64,000 nt of DNA from contig CAJNOJ010000113.1 in the NCBI GenBank assembly GCA_905250025.1, positions 124,001-188,000 on the forward strand, read 5' to 3'. Source of the DNA: Adineta ricciae. Its lineage: Eukaryota; Rotifera; Eurotatoria; Adinetida; Adinetidae. The notes below the pieces were generated by a model, which worked only from the letters and a program-made list of their open reading frames with translations, was not told where the DNA came from and did no database searches. Positions 10,503 through 22,873 of this stretch are shown here, piece after piece. The position numbers were made by a program, and so were the translations under genes. Within the stretch, counting starts at the first letter, position 1, and the number at the start of each line of letters is the position of its first letter.

Positions 10503-13500
10503 TTAATGTATATTTAATGCACGATGTAAATTTCCCACTGTAGTCCAAATACCATTTCGAATTGGAACTATTGGATTTCGTTGTTGGACACCTGAAACGA
10601 AAATGTCGTTAAATTCGGGACAATGTTTAGGGAACACATTCATGTGAATTTTTTCTGATTCTCTTTCATTGTAAAAGCAATTCTCTTTGACAAATTTACT
10701 TATCCTTGAGAATCGAATCAGATTGATTCTATGCTTGACAAACAAAACATCATTTGTGCAGATGAAAACTATTGCATTTATTTATTTCGCCACATGAAGA
10801 CAAAAGTCTCTAGAAGCACCCTGCTTACCGCGGAATCATCCGTACGGATGCAGAGAAAACCCAACGGCAAAATAGATTTTACAGCATGTAATAAAATCTG
10901 TTCCAGTGTATGCTGCACTTTAAAAGCAAAATTCAGGAAGAACGGATCTGGCGACTTCGGTTAACTTTTTCCAATGACATTCTTCAGAGCTGGAGAATGA
11001 TAAAGATCGAAGACGAGACTTGAACCTTTTCCTATGTATAGGTCTTCAATATAGAAACTCAAAGGAATCGTACTGATTTGTATTTTAATGAGTTGCATCG
11101 TAGTTACTGGTTTTCGCGAGAAAACTTTCAACTGACGACTTATATGTCTCCCCTACTTCTCTGGTAGATGCTGTTTCTTCGTACATGAGTGGCACAGTTA
11201 CAATTCAATCTGGTAATGCGAAAATGCTGACTAAATTTCTGTATTCGCTCAATTGAGCTGAGAATATTAGTTATATTACTTCTCAACTATTTAACACTAT
11301 AAAACACTTTTAAAAAAAAGTAATTTCAGAAAACGAACCTTGGAAAAGACTGTTATTCATTAACTGATAAGAACAGTTCGTAAGTGTATTAACTTACTCA
11401 ATCTTTTTCTCAGAGTGATGTTGAAACTTATAATGTTTGTATACTTAGGATATTTACTGGCGCATGTTCATGTGAAGGTGAAATGTTAGTCACTTGGCGT
11501 AAACTTCAGAAAAGAAATTGACATTTTTTCCAACCTTCAATTACATGACTATGAATTTTGCAACTGACAAAGCAGTTCGGTTAAACTTTGTCCGTTAAAT
11601 AAGCAATGCTGACAACATGATCAAACATAAACAACATATTTCCACCGTTTGCTACCGATGTATATATTTGTTGTTAATTAAAACTTTCCTTAGTGTACAA
11701 CGAGCTACAAAATGTAAATAGAAATCTCTTACCGCTAGATGCATTTGGTATGGATTGAGTCGTTGGTTGGTAATCAAGTAATGCCATCTCCTCTAAAATT
11801 TAAAATCATTCTTATTATTAGTGTTCTAGATACAAATTAGTATTCACAATAGTTTTGAATCTGAATGGTCGAATTTTATCCGAAGTCATCAGACAGTACA
11901 ACATGATTCAGGTACAAGACATCATCTTCTCTGCACTTCTTTCTCGTCCGGCTGATAGAGTATGAATATCTTGTAAAAAAAAACTCACTATGACAGTATC
12001 ATCCAAAATGGATTGATTACCTACCGTATAAAATTTCGATCCGATAGACACTTACTTTAAATTCGAAATTTTCTCGTATTTCTTCCACTATCCTATTACT
12101 TATCAGCTTTCATTTTTTTATCCACATATCGCAAGAGGGCAAACAAAAGGCAATGTTATTGCGCATATTTCTCCAACTGAATCCTATTGATACACGATAC
12201 AGTTTTACACTTCGTTTCTAATAACGTCGCATTTCTTTTTTCTTATTGACATTGGAAAAACGGTTTAAATAAAATACTTTTTCATCTCGTAAGATTCGCG
12301 ATCTCTTATCGAGCCATTCTCCCGTTTGAATTACACAGTTCAGCACAACATTGTTTAGTAAATCATGATTTCTTCACAACGAAAATCAGTGTTCATGAAT
12401 CCATATACCTAGGAATTTATTTTTTATCAAAGTTTCCTACAGATAATCAACGACGTATCTATCGAATAAGTTTTTCGTTTTTTCTTCGTATGTTAAATCC
12501 GAGTATGGTACTGATAGTGAAGAACGCGATAGCACTCACCTCTGTTTATTGGAGTCCACAGCATAGGAATGCCTAACACCAGTTCTAGAAACCCAAGTAT
12601 CACTCATTACTATAACTAGAAGTTTAATATTTAGTTTGACGATCGAATCAACACTAAAATCTGAAGCATCGTTTATGGCAAGCTTCTAACCTATACTACA
12701 ATCGAAGACTTGACAGCAACGCAAGAGTCATATGGAACTCTTTTCGCCTCGTTGTCTTTTTCGTTTACCACTTTAAACAAGAAATAATGAGTCATGTCCG
12801 CAATTCGCTTATAAGTCACTATCGACAGAAAAATTGTACCCTAAGACAGGGAGAGGAAGAGAAAGAGAGATAACACATTATGACAGACGGGTTATCTCTC
12901 TTCATCTTTTTCTTCAACTGTAGAGAAAGAGTCAGTCATGGTTGACACGCATACCAGTATATTCTTTTTTTATCTTATATTACCTTTTATCTATTCTCTC
13001 CCTTTTCAATCAACAGATATACGCCCACTTACTTCAGAAAATATGAAATAATCATTTCACTTATTTTAACAATACCAAAAGTAACCTACTAGCGTTCGTG
13101 ACTAGAAACTGCCACTATTTGAATCTCTATTCACTGCCTATTGGATTTATTTATTATAGATTTCTTCAAGCTAAGTTTGAGGCAAGTAAGAGCGTAGTCA
13201 TCGCTCTGATCCATACTTAATTTCGTTGATATCAATGAATCTACTTCTGTTCGTAGTTCATTATAGGTCTTTTTCCTAGAAGAAATGCAACTTATCAGTA
13301 CGAATGAAACGAAAAAGTATGATTTTTTCATATTTTCTGAAGCAAGTAATCTATTCATTGAAAACGAAGAGAATAGATCAAAGATAATAGAAGGTAAGAG
13401 AGTGCATGGTGTTAGACCATCATTTCATACTGATAAAAATGGAACCTTTTGACAATACCATCGCTGAATTACTCGATATGTATATTTTACATAGAACAGC

Positions 13501-16500
13501 ATACACTCAGTTATTAAAATTCTCGATTCATCGATAGAATAATTTACGAAAAAAAAGCGAATGCGACAGATTGAGATTATGAAAAACTGACCCCGTGCAC
13601 GTAGCTATGGAGATGTTATATTAGCATCTGTCAGACGGCTGTGCATGGCGTTTAGCCCAAGCTTAAAGGATCCTATCAAATACTGAAAGTAGGAATGGAG
13701 ACGCATCAGTGGGATAGAATTGCTCGCGAAATCCATTGTGCATTTGTGTATAAACAAATCCTACTTTCGATTGTTCATATGGTTGGGGAAAAAACATTCG
13801 ATTGCCTCGTAGGGCTCGTCTGTATCCGTGTCACTCTACCAATGGCATTACAATACTTATTGCGAACCAGTTTTAAACATACAGTTTCAATATAATTCTG
13901 TTCATAGAGTTACTTATATTTTCTCATTTTAGAATGTTGTTCATTCCTCACACTTCACTGATCGACGTGCTGATTTTTCACTGAATTCTCCAGGTAGATG
14001 CTGAAAACGAAGACTACAGCCAACCCTCCGTTACCAACCTTATTTTTCGCAAATTTCGACTATTCAAAAATCTTTCTAAAACGTCAAAGATAAGATGAAT
14101 TCGCTTAGTTGTTGTTCTACTTCAACATAGAGCAAGGTAATGGGAAATTTGATTTTGCGCCAAATTCAAATCAGTGTCAATATTTTAACTACAAAGCCGG
14201 CAAAAAAGGCTACTTCGCGATAAATACAAGTTCATTCAAACGAGGCAGAATATGTAGTCTCTATCAGTCGAAGCATTGATAATAATGGAACAAATTGCAA
14301 TTATCGCGTTCAATCAATTTTCCCCATTGTTTGTATCTTTGTACCTTATCGTGTATAACTATATGTGATAAAGCGATATAAGGACAGTGGTATAGCGGTA
14401 TTCCCGATGAGCGGATCTGGTGACCAAATTTATCTGGTTTGGGCCTGAACCGACAGGAACATGTCAAAACCAGTAGCTGGAAGCTGTTACCACATTTCTC
14501 CATCGAATTCCTGACATTTTCTGGGGGGGGGGGGGTCCGCTCAGAAATGGCGAGTTTCCTCAGGGATCTTGTCGAAATTCATGGAATCCTGCTCTAGGAA
14601 CCATCGTCCTGGGTATCCGTAGTGTCAAGCGTGGAAGTTGGAAATAGTTATTCCCTAGAACCTCAGTGTAACGACAAACTGGTTGAGTAGCTGACCGCTA
14701 TCTCACGGTATAGATGTTTATTGACTACTCTACATAACCAGAATGTGTTAACTTCGCAATAAGACACGCTTATATGGAGAGAGGAAGAGAGAGAGATGAA
14801 CAAGAGAGAACATAACAGAGAAGTGAGAGTATACAGAACAGAAAGAGACGATATCATTATCGTCACACTCAGTATATTGCTCACACCACTATATCACTAC
14901 ATCCTTATACCGCTATACCACTATATCTTTATACTACCATACTGTTGAGCTGCTGAGTAGGTAGTTTTTTCATACTAGATTTAGTTAGTATAAGATATGT
15001 GTCTTCGGATTTTACTACCAATTATTAATTTCTTTAAAATCTATTTTGCCGCAAAATCATATTCCCCAGCTTATGCATAGAGCTTCTAAATATATTCACT
15101 CTGTGAACAGTTTATTTTTCAGAGACGAGGAAAGCCAAAATAGAAAACTTTAAGTGGGTCCGTCCGAACCTCACAACACTAACACAGAGTTAAATGAAGA
15201 AACTTCTAAACGTATTTTCGGTTATTCTGTTGCGGAAATGAACACGGAACTGTTGTGGAGGGCAATCACGAAACAAAAAGTCATTAATTAGCAACCGTAG
15301 CTACTGAAGTAACCACGTTATTCTTTTATTTCTATATTAAATAACTTACCAATACTCGGTTCGACGATAATAGCCCGTTCGATATCAAGAACACTACAGT
15401 CAGTAGCTTCTTGACTATATTGATCTTGGTCTTGTTCACGTGTTCCTTCCATATCAAGTGGATAGCAACCAATTATATGGACTGAAAAAACTAAACGATA
15501 AAAGAAAATTCTTTTTTAATCAGTATGTAAGTAAAATCGTACAAAGACAATACACGACATATGAAGAGAAAACAGTGTGACTATCCCGTAGAGAAACTCA
15601 TTTTTATCTCTCAACAATAGACGAAGTTGAAATGGTTTTGAAGCTAGGTGTACTCATCCTTATCGATTACTAATATAGTCAATCTCGTCTTTTACTTTCT
15701 GGAGAAAGAGAGGACAGCATGTATTGTATTTTACTTATAGCAGAACCAATCATCTTTCGATAAAACTAAGATTGATGTTCGAATTAATTCTATTGGCTAT
15801 TAAAGGATGAGAGGTGATGTTTTGTTTTACACAAGGCGGTAGATGGCTTGTTCTCTTTCACACTGGGAAACTGGTGTATACGAACATCAAAGCACATACT
15901 CAGGTCGATCAATCCCATACTAGGATCCAATATAGGATTTTATCGGATCCTACAGGAATTCGACAGATCTAAAACACAAATTTTCGAAGGGTCATCATAG
16001 AATATAGCCAAAAAGATCGCTCATAAAATTTGCAGTAACAGACTGAATTTTTTCAGTCAGATTTCAATGCAAGTCCGTTTCCAGAAATCTGATCGGGTCC
16101 AGCATAGGATTTGTTGACCTGGGTGCCGCATTTACTTACTTCCACATGCTTTTGAACGTAATTTTCATGTCGATAATTCTTTTCAAAGCGGTAGATTTAT
16201 AAAAGTTCGACAGGTCTTCTTTCAAATATGAATGACTTCAATGTTTCTCAAGGTTTTCCTTTTCTCAAATATTTATGCATCGAAAATGAGGGTGCACTGA
16301 AAAACAAATCATATGAATCAACTTTACTTACATTTCCTTTCCTGATATTTCTTAATCTATGTAACCAATCATAATGCATCTATCTCTGGACAGGTCACCA
16401 ATTAGACACAGTGTACCTTTCTTCTTGTGTTATGAATATATACCTTCTCTAAAAAAGAGAAGGTCAGTTGATTTGGAGTAAACTTGCAGTAGGAAGCACG

Positions 16501-19064
16501 AATAACGACATAAAGCGCTACAATCTATATTTTGCAATCGGTGTGAAGCTAGCACCACGAACCTAAGAATTTTGTGAAAACAATTTCCCGCTCTTAAAAA
16601 CTAGCTCATTCGATTCAGAATTTAATTTTGAGTGGAATGGTGATATTTTTATTTACGGGAGAACGTTGAGAAAAAAGTTTTCTTTGATCTTTATTTGCCC
16701 TCTATACATGAATATGCGTCATTATACCACAGTCGGCACGCAACTTCTCTGCCCAGAATGAATTCTTGTTCATGGAAAAGAGTCGCTCGACGCACAATAG
16801 AATTCTAAATCGAATGGACTAGTTTTTAAGGGCGGGAATTCGTTTTCACAAAAATCTTAGTTTCGTGGTGCTAGCTTCACACCGATATTTCGTCATGGGC
16901 TGATAGAAAATTTACCCTCACCTCGATATATTTTTTTTAATATACAAGCTTATTGATCTTCGTAAGGTTACCAATTTAACATTTCATATATTGACTCATG
17001 TGGTACGATTACAGACACATTTAGTCACTCCTTCTGAACTTCATATTTGTTTACATCTGTTTAAAGAGAAAGAAAAAATGGTACTGTAGAAGAAAAAGAA
17101 GGGAAAGACACCGGTGTTTAGCGAACTTTACGTTATCTTTACTTTCAATAGTTCGAAGAAAAACGACAAAAGTAGAAACGAAAATGTTTGAATGTTTCCG
17201 TTTAAGACTTTACTCATAGAATACATGTTTTACAAGAAACCCAGGTCGAACAATCCCATACTCGGATCCCATCGGATCCAATATAGGATTTTATCAGATC
17301 CTACAGGAATTCGACGGATCCGATGAAATCCTGGTGACGGAATCGCATTGGATTCCGACGGTCTCGGATCCGATCAGATCCCATGTCGGATCTCGTCGGA
17401 TCCGAAACATGGATTTCCTGGATTTTCTAAGGGTCATCATAGAACATAGCTAAAAAGATCGCTCATGAAATTTGCAACAACCGACGGGATTTTTCTAGTC
17501 GGATTCCAATGCAATTCCGTTTCCAGGAATCCGATCGGATCCAGCATCGGATTTGTTGACCTGGGAAGGCGTTCGAATCCTCTGATGCTTTTATGAAGTG
17601 TTCTTTATGTAGCTTGTACCATACATAGAAAAGAGAATAGATTTGAATTAGTATGGTATGCGTTTTGTACAAATCTATTAATAAAAAAGTTGTTCTTTCT
17701 TATTTCTAATGATTTGTAGACTTTTCCCTCTCCTCTGGTGCTGTTGCTATCAAATATGCTTCCCCAGTCCTTCTACACTCGTTTGCTTCAGGAGAAGTAT
17801 TTAAATGTTTTATGAATTTCACCCGATGGTTACGCTAGTCTTAATCCTATGCAGTATATGTGTTCGATCTGCTGTTATTGTTTTGCCATGAAGAAAAACC
17901 AGCACACAAACAACCATATGAAGTGTAACAGAGCAAACGTATTGAAAGTTTTCTTTCTTGTATGCACTTTCTCAATTTGGAAAAGCGCACATTTGCAAGA
18001 CTTAATACTTGTTAAAGTCCGTTAATCTTTGCAACTTTGCAAGTAATATCACGTTAAATTTTACAAAATAACGCATCATGAGGAAGAAAATTTGAACGCA
18101 TTAAAGATTCGTTTAAACGGTATATTCGTGATTGTGAACTGGTAAATCATTGTTTTAATGAAATTTCAACGCGTTTTTTAGAAGCTTTGTCTGCCTGGGC
18201 AAGGGTACACAAACTGACTTGTATCAACCAATCGAGAATGGTTTTTTCATATAGAAAAGAACATTGAGATTGTATAGAAAAATCGATGAAATAAAAAGTT
18301 AATGTCGATAATTGATGATTCACATTCGGCATTCAATTCTAATTTGGCAGAACATTTCCAAATCATTTTGAAAATTGTTTTGTCGTTGTTGAACACTGAA
18401 ATAATCTTAAAATACTTTCATATCTTTGATCAATTAAATAAATTCTTGGTAACGCATGAACTTTTTGTAAGCGAACATTGAGAAATTTGAAATTCGTTGT
18501 TATTTCTTCATCAAAGAGATTTCCATTAAGTAATTGATTTGTATGCAGAAGAATATCGACATTAGTTTTCATTATTGATTGAAATGGAAATGAAACCCAA
18601 CAAATGTAAATTTCACAAATTATTAGTTTCCAAGTCATCCAATCTGGCACTCGGATTCGATCGGTTTGTACAGCCTGTACGCTTTTTCTACGGGGAAAAC
18701 TGACATACAGTCTCCGATGTGAAAGACAGTTTTACGTACTAGTAGCTTGATCATGTTTTGAAATTGCAGGTATCTTAATTTGATCAGTCTTGTCTGAAGA
18801 TCTCTCTACTCGATTTTTTCTTCTTATTGTTGAACGCACAGCAAATGATTTTCTGTTGGTTTTTTTATTATAGAAAAAAGCTGTAATGATTCAGATCTTC
18901 TTTGTTTGCTACCTCTGTTAACATTTACCTGTCGAGGTGATGAATTTAACAGGAGATACTTCAATAAATTTGTATATGAGAAGAAAATTATTGAAAAGAA
19001 CATGTATACGCGAATGAATCGTTGTCAACGAAATGATATTTAAAGTATTCTGTTGACTGATGGG
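10503..19064 (-). CDS. Tentative multi-exon gene of unknown function (3' part; start not found)
   Basis: I do not recognise this protein. Six open segments with good splice signals join in one phase (phase 1): 19064-18929 (weakest), 18880-18740, 15481-15350, 12572-12540, 11792-11733 and 10591-10503 (stop). The product would be about 163 residues plus an unknown N-terminus. It includes a basic stretch near FAVRSTIRRKNRVERSSD, an acidic/Gln stretch and the C-terminus GNLHRALNIH. A hydrophobic piece (FNNFLLIYKF) just before the basic part could be a membrane segment with a cytoplasmic tail. Introns of 0.8-3.3 kb are far larger than elsewhere in the window, and the 3.3-kb one holds three MITE-like elements. 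The phase agreement supports it, but single exons could be chance. Confidence 0.42.
12863..12902. repeat. Perfect 12-bp hairpin
   Basis: AAGAGAGATAAC at 12863-12874 pairs perfectly with GTTATCTCTCTT at 12891-12902, leaving a 16-nt loop. It lies in non-coding sequence, inside an intron of the tentative minus-strand gene. It may be a tiny transposon remnant or chance within purine-rich sequence. Confidence 0.5.
14523..14535. repeat. Poly-G run
   Basis: Thirteen consecutive G residues in otherwise AT-rich intergenic or intronic DNA. Runs like this are prone to sequencing and slippage errors. Nearby, 14378-14400 and about 14903-14927 are inverted copies of a CCGCTATACCACT-like motif, and the 14880-14945 stretch is a degenerate CTATA/CCACT simple repeat. 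Confidence 0.7.
15899..16123. mobile_element. MITE-like element, copy A
   Basis: Non-coding repeat sharing both ends and much of its interior with 17240-17565. It starts with CAGGTCGATCAATCC and ends with GGATTTGTTGACCTGGG, the two ends being inverted copies of each other. Copy A is shorter and lacks the internal GGATCC-rich duplications of copy B. No transposase is present, so it is non-autonomous. I see no clear target-site duplication, so the superfamily cannot be named. It lies in the 3.3-kb intron (or intergenic region) of the tentative gene. Confidence 0.72.
16443..16465. repeat. Short perfect hairpin between MITE-like elements
   Basis: ACCTTCTCT and AGAGAAGGT are separated by five A. 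The hairpin sits between MITE copy A and the long palindromic element. No run of T follows it and no gene ends nearby, so a role in transcription is not suggested. Confidence 0.4.
16539..16884. mobile_element. MITE-like element with long terminal inverted repeats
   Basis: About 346 bp in total. The first ~87 bp (from CGGTGTGAAGCTAGCACCAC) return as an inverted copy ending at 16884, with only a few mismatches, leaving a ~170-bp unrelated centre. The centre has no open frame, so it is a foldback-type, non-autonomous DNA element. The flanks (atattttgcaat on the left, atatttcgtcat on the right) resemble each other at 9 of 12 positions but are not a clean target duplication. It is unrelated in sequence to the two neighbouring MITE copies. 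Confidence 0.75.
17240..17565. mobile_element. MITE-like element, copy B (GGATCC-rich)
   Basis: A 326-bp element with ~17-bp terminal inverted repeats: CCCAGGTCGAACAATCC at the left end and GGATTTGTTGACCTGGG at the right. The interior carries several near-repeats of TCGGATCC/CGATCGGATCC in both orientations, which makes it fold strongly. It is the fuller of two copies in the window. It has no coding capacity, and no clear target-site duplication is visible. Confidence 0.78.
18140..18650 (-). other. Open but unassigned stretches
   Basis: Two neighbouring open stretches on the minus strand (18650-18363 and 18332-18147) are unusually long for this AT-rich area, but they match no family I know and lack clear splice signals joining them. 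They might be remnants of a decayed gene. They overlap an intron of the tentative gene and are not needed by it. Confidence 0.15.
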
Positions 19065-20901
19065 CTACTGGTAAATCGATGACTAACAAAATATGATTAT
19101 TTTCTGTCGATTTTCGATAAGTACGAATCCGATTTACCATGATGTACATTATGGAATCAATATACTGCAATTTTAACACGTCACAATCTCTTCCCGAGTA
19201 ATATGAAAAAGCAACTTTGATATTGCAAATCGCAATGAGAAAGAAACAACATATTCATAATAGTTAAACGTTTAATAGAGATGATTAAATGTGAAACGAA
19301 AAGGAAATTTTATTTCTAGTTTGTATTAAATTACCAACGTGTCACTTTATTACTGATAGTTTATGATCTTGTTATAACTATTATGAAAATATTAACCATA
19401 AATATGTATGAAATCATATCGGACGTGAATTTTCCTTCGTTATTGTACAAACGAGCGTCATTTTTGAAAAAGGCATTCAAGAGTAAATGTCCTTTACGCA
19501 TCAGACTGATGCTCCATATGATCGTATACAAACCGCGAGTATTTAGGCTAGAATTTCAGCAAAATCTGGATTTAATATAGGAAATATAAAAGATCGCCCA
19601 GGAGTCAGTCTTTCATTACATGCAGCAGATTTATAAGCATTGTTTTCAAACAAATGAATGACTATCCGCTGCAGCAACGTTGATTTTATTTTAAACGTTA
19701 ATAACATGGAATCATTGAAAGCAATAAAATTATTTAACTATGTATATCATTTTCAAAGAAAATCAGCTCTGGACAAGATGAGTTGAAAGATGAAATAGTT
19801 CACTGTGGGAAAGTGCCTGAAAACAACAGAACGTACCGTTGATATCTCTTGATAATATTGAATTAAAATCGAGAATAAACTGAATTAATCAGAACGATGA
19901 CACGAGGATAATAATGATTGATTGATACGGTGCGCAAACCGAGGACAATAAATGGGCTGTTATCATCGCTAGAAGCCGACAAGCACATTCAAAGTGAAAT
20001 AAGATAGATCTCAGCGAAATTTTTGTGTCTTGGTGTCAAACAACTAGATCTAATTGTAAGTGGATTGCGTTCTGTTCGTTTTCTTTGAGAAATAAATCTA
20101 ATAGACAGTTATTACAACAAAAATATTTGTTGATTGAGAAGGGGGATAGTATTCTTTTCATTTTTCTCTTCTCTCCTTTCTGACCTGCCAGCTCCAGAGC
20201 GTTCAGACAAGCCTGTGTGGCAAAAAATGTGAAAGAGAACAAAAAAAAAACTGAGAACTAACAGCAACTGGCCCGTCTGTCGTTGCTGATGGAAAGTTAA
20301 TCTTACTAACGGGAAAAAAAGAGAACCCGCGAAGAAAAAAAAGAGGGAAGAAGAAGAAGAGAACGAAATAGCACAAAGTGATGTCGGGTAAAAAGAAGAA
20401 AGAAGATTCATCTATTCTCGCCTCGCTGCACGCATGTGTTTTTCTTTACTATGTATATATGTGACAGGAATTTTTGTCATTTATTTAACATAAATTGAAT
20501 ATTAAACGAAGGCAAGGTGAGTGGAACATATTTCAGTAGATCGATTCATATTTGCCATTAATCTTTCTTCTAGTTTTTGATCAATTACCCTGTTCGAAAT
20601 ATCAGATCTACCCGATGTTGTACAATTAGATTCTTTTGCTCTTTCTTGAGTTAAAAGGAACAGCGTGTGTATATATCCATTCATTTCCCTTGTGTATACT
20701 GCCCTTGCAATCGGATGTATGTCCTAAATTAAACTCGTGCGCAGACATATCGGCAACATTATATTGATTGAAGGAGAAAAGAAAGACATGGGAGTACATA
20801 CGAAGCACGGCATATTCTTCGCGCATTCATTCCTTTTCTTTCATCAAATGTTCATTCGGTGTAGTAAATGTTCTTCTTTTTTTCTTTGTTTGTCGTTTTA
20901 G
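19065..20901. other. Intergenic region without recognised genes
   Basis: AT-rich, with short open frames only and no splice-linked coding exons that I can support. A purine-rich (GA) tract lies at about 20330-20405. The segment just before 20902 ends in TTTTAG directly before the ATG of the ankyrin/SOCS gene and looks like a cis- or trans-splice acceptor. Confidence 0.4.
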
Positions 20902-22135
20902 ATGTTGACCCGTGCTCGATCGTTGTTTTCACGTGTTTTTTCACTGGATACGCCTTCGTCGCAAACTCGACTCGATGATGCCTTCGATGATATCGACGAC
21001 GATGCAAGTGATGACAATGACAATGACAATATTGTCGACGACGATGACATTGAAAATTCAGCAAATGATATCGACAACGATGATGGACTGAGTGATACCG
21101 ATGATGAATGGTCGAACGGTTCGGCAACGAAAAACAAAGGCAAATACGAAAGACAAATCAATGAAAGTCCGACCAATTCCACAATGACGACAAAAACGAA
21201 GTCGAACTGTCATTACACGCGTTCTCATGAGAAGCCGAAACAGAGGCGTTTGATTAATGCCATGCAAATAGCCACATCACGTTGTAATGTCGAATCGATG
21301 AAACGTCTATTGAATAATTTTGAGATCGATATTAACCATCGCGATCAGTACGGAATGAGTTACTTAGAACATGCAATTCTCATGGGAAGTTTTGATATGG
21401 TAGATCTGCTTGTCAGATATGGCTGTGATTTATATCAAGGTTAACAAAAAGATATTCCATGTCTTTCGATAGAACTAGCTTTGTTCGTTTGTTTTTCTAG
21501 GTGATTCAAGTGGTCATTCGTATTTGTATGTGGCGATCGAAACAACAACGAATAAGTCCTTGCCAATTATTCGTCTTCTGCTTGAATCGAATTGTTCCTG
21601 TTTACGTTTGATGGACATTGTGTCACTATCATCTCCTCAACAAATCATTTACATCAATTCTCAAGATTTCCTTCTGCTAAATGCGCATTTATTATTAATA
21701 TTGAAATATCATCTACGTCGAATGGTTCTAAATGATGTTCTGAACCTCGTCACTTATTTAGTTAAAACAAACATTTTGCTTTGTAAAAACGATGAACACT
21801 ACGGTCTGAGTTCGTGCACGAAAACGACATTAAACCATTTTAATTACGATTATATTCATCTGTTCATTCGAGCACTCGGTGTTAAACATGCATTGAAACT
21901 CGAACAAAAATTGCTATGTGTACAAACATATCCATCTGGTTTAATCTCGGTCACAAATGCTGATCTACAGCCGTACACCAACCGGATTCATGAATTGATC
22001 AAACAAACGCCGGAATTACGACATTTGTGTCGATTGTTAATTCGACAAAACTTAAAGAATTTCAAACCATCGACATTACAGTCAATTGTTTTAACAGCAA
22101 AACTGCAAGACTACCTTTTATACACACCAATCTAA
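20902..22135 (+). CDS. Ankyrin-repeat and SOCS-box (ASB-like) protein
   Basis: Probable substrate-recognition subunit of a Cullin-5/Elongin B-C ubiquitin ligase. Two exons, 20902-21439 and 21501-22135, give 390 aa. After a basic start (MLTRARSLFSR), residues ~25-75 are an Asp/Asn-rich acidic tract. Ankyrin helices follow: MQIATSRCNVESMKRLLNN, HRDQYGMSYLEHAILMGS and FDMVDLLVRYGCDL, then more diverged repeats in exon 2. The C-terminus (LRHLCRLLIRQNLKNF, then LPTKLQDYLLY-like) is a good SOCS box: the L-x3-C-R BC-box is intact and the end resembles the ASB family's LP-x-LK-x-YL. The acidic N-terminal tract is unusual for ASBs. A TTTTAG acceptor directly precedes the ATG. Confidence 0.85.
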
Positions 22136-22873
22136 GCTTTTATTGCCGTTGTTTTTCTAAAGATTATACTATTTGTTATATAATTTATGTACTTATACAG
22201 ACGAATGTTTCTGATTTTAAATTTTATCCGAAATTCTCGGAAAACGAGCATGATTCGATTTGGCAGAATGACGACAACGACAACAACAACATATAGTTTA
22301 CTAATGCTATTCGATAGATATTCTCAATAGACTGAATTGTTTATACGTTTTTCGTTTGCTTTTGAAGATAATTAGTTGTGACTGACCGAGAATTAACATT
22401 TATTAGTGAGCTGTACGGATTAGGAGAATGCGGGTAACGAGATTTAGAAAAGTCAACGGATTGCACAATAAATTCATCTATTCCTGATGTAAGCCATCGG
22501 TACACATAACCTAAATGGTTGTTAATGAAGTTCTATTTATTGAACAAAAGATCGAAGGAAATGTAATTCAATATGAAAACTACTAACAAAAAAAAGCTTT
22601 TATCGTTGTCTAATAGAGATTCGCGTGTGTCCGTAATTGCAAATGTCAGTTGGTGTTATAATGCGATCTGTTAGCGGTTGTGATTTTTATCTCGATAAAG
22701 AATAATAAGACAGTTATGAGGATGATACTGATGTTAGAGTCGATTTATTTCTTCTTTGGTATGTAGTGGCAAAGAAAAAATAATTTTCATATATTACAAT
22801 ACAAAAGATTGTTTGGGATGGTGAGAAAAAAAAACGTATGAAAGTGAATATTTGTTTTCACATGGTTTTGAGT
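22136..22873. other. Convergent intergenic region (ASB-like / PACRG 3' ends)
   Basis: About 740 bp between two convergent genes. It is AT-rich with no supported coding exon, and it should contain both 3' UTRs. An Asn-type AAC repeat (ACGACAACGACAACAAC) lies near 22270-22290. Confidence 0.4.

Noticed and set aside
18988-19179. Minus-strand open frame of 63 codons
   Set aside because: It overlaps, in another frame, the weak exon 19064-18929 of the tentative gene and shows no recognisable family or splice partner.
20852-21267. Several minus-strand frames opposite the ankyrin/SOCS exon, rich in His/Arg or Ser
   Set aside because: They mirror the Asp-rich GAT/GAC repeats of the true plus-strand gene and have no splice context.
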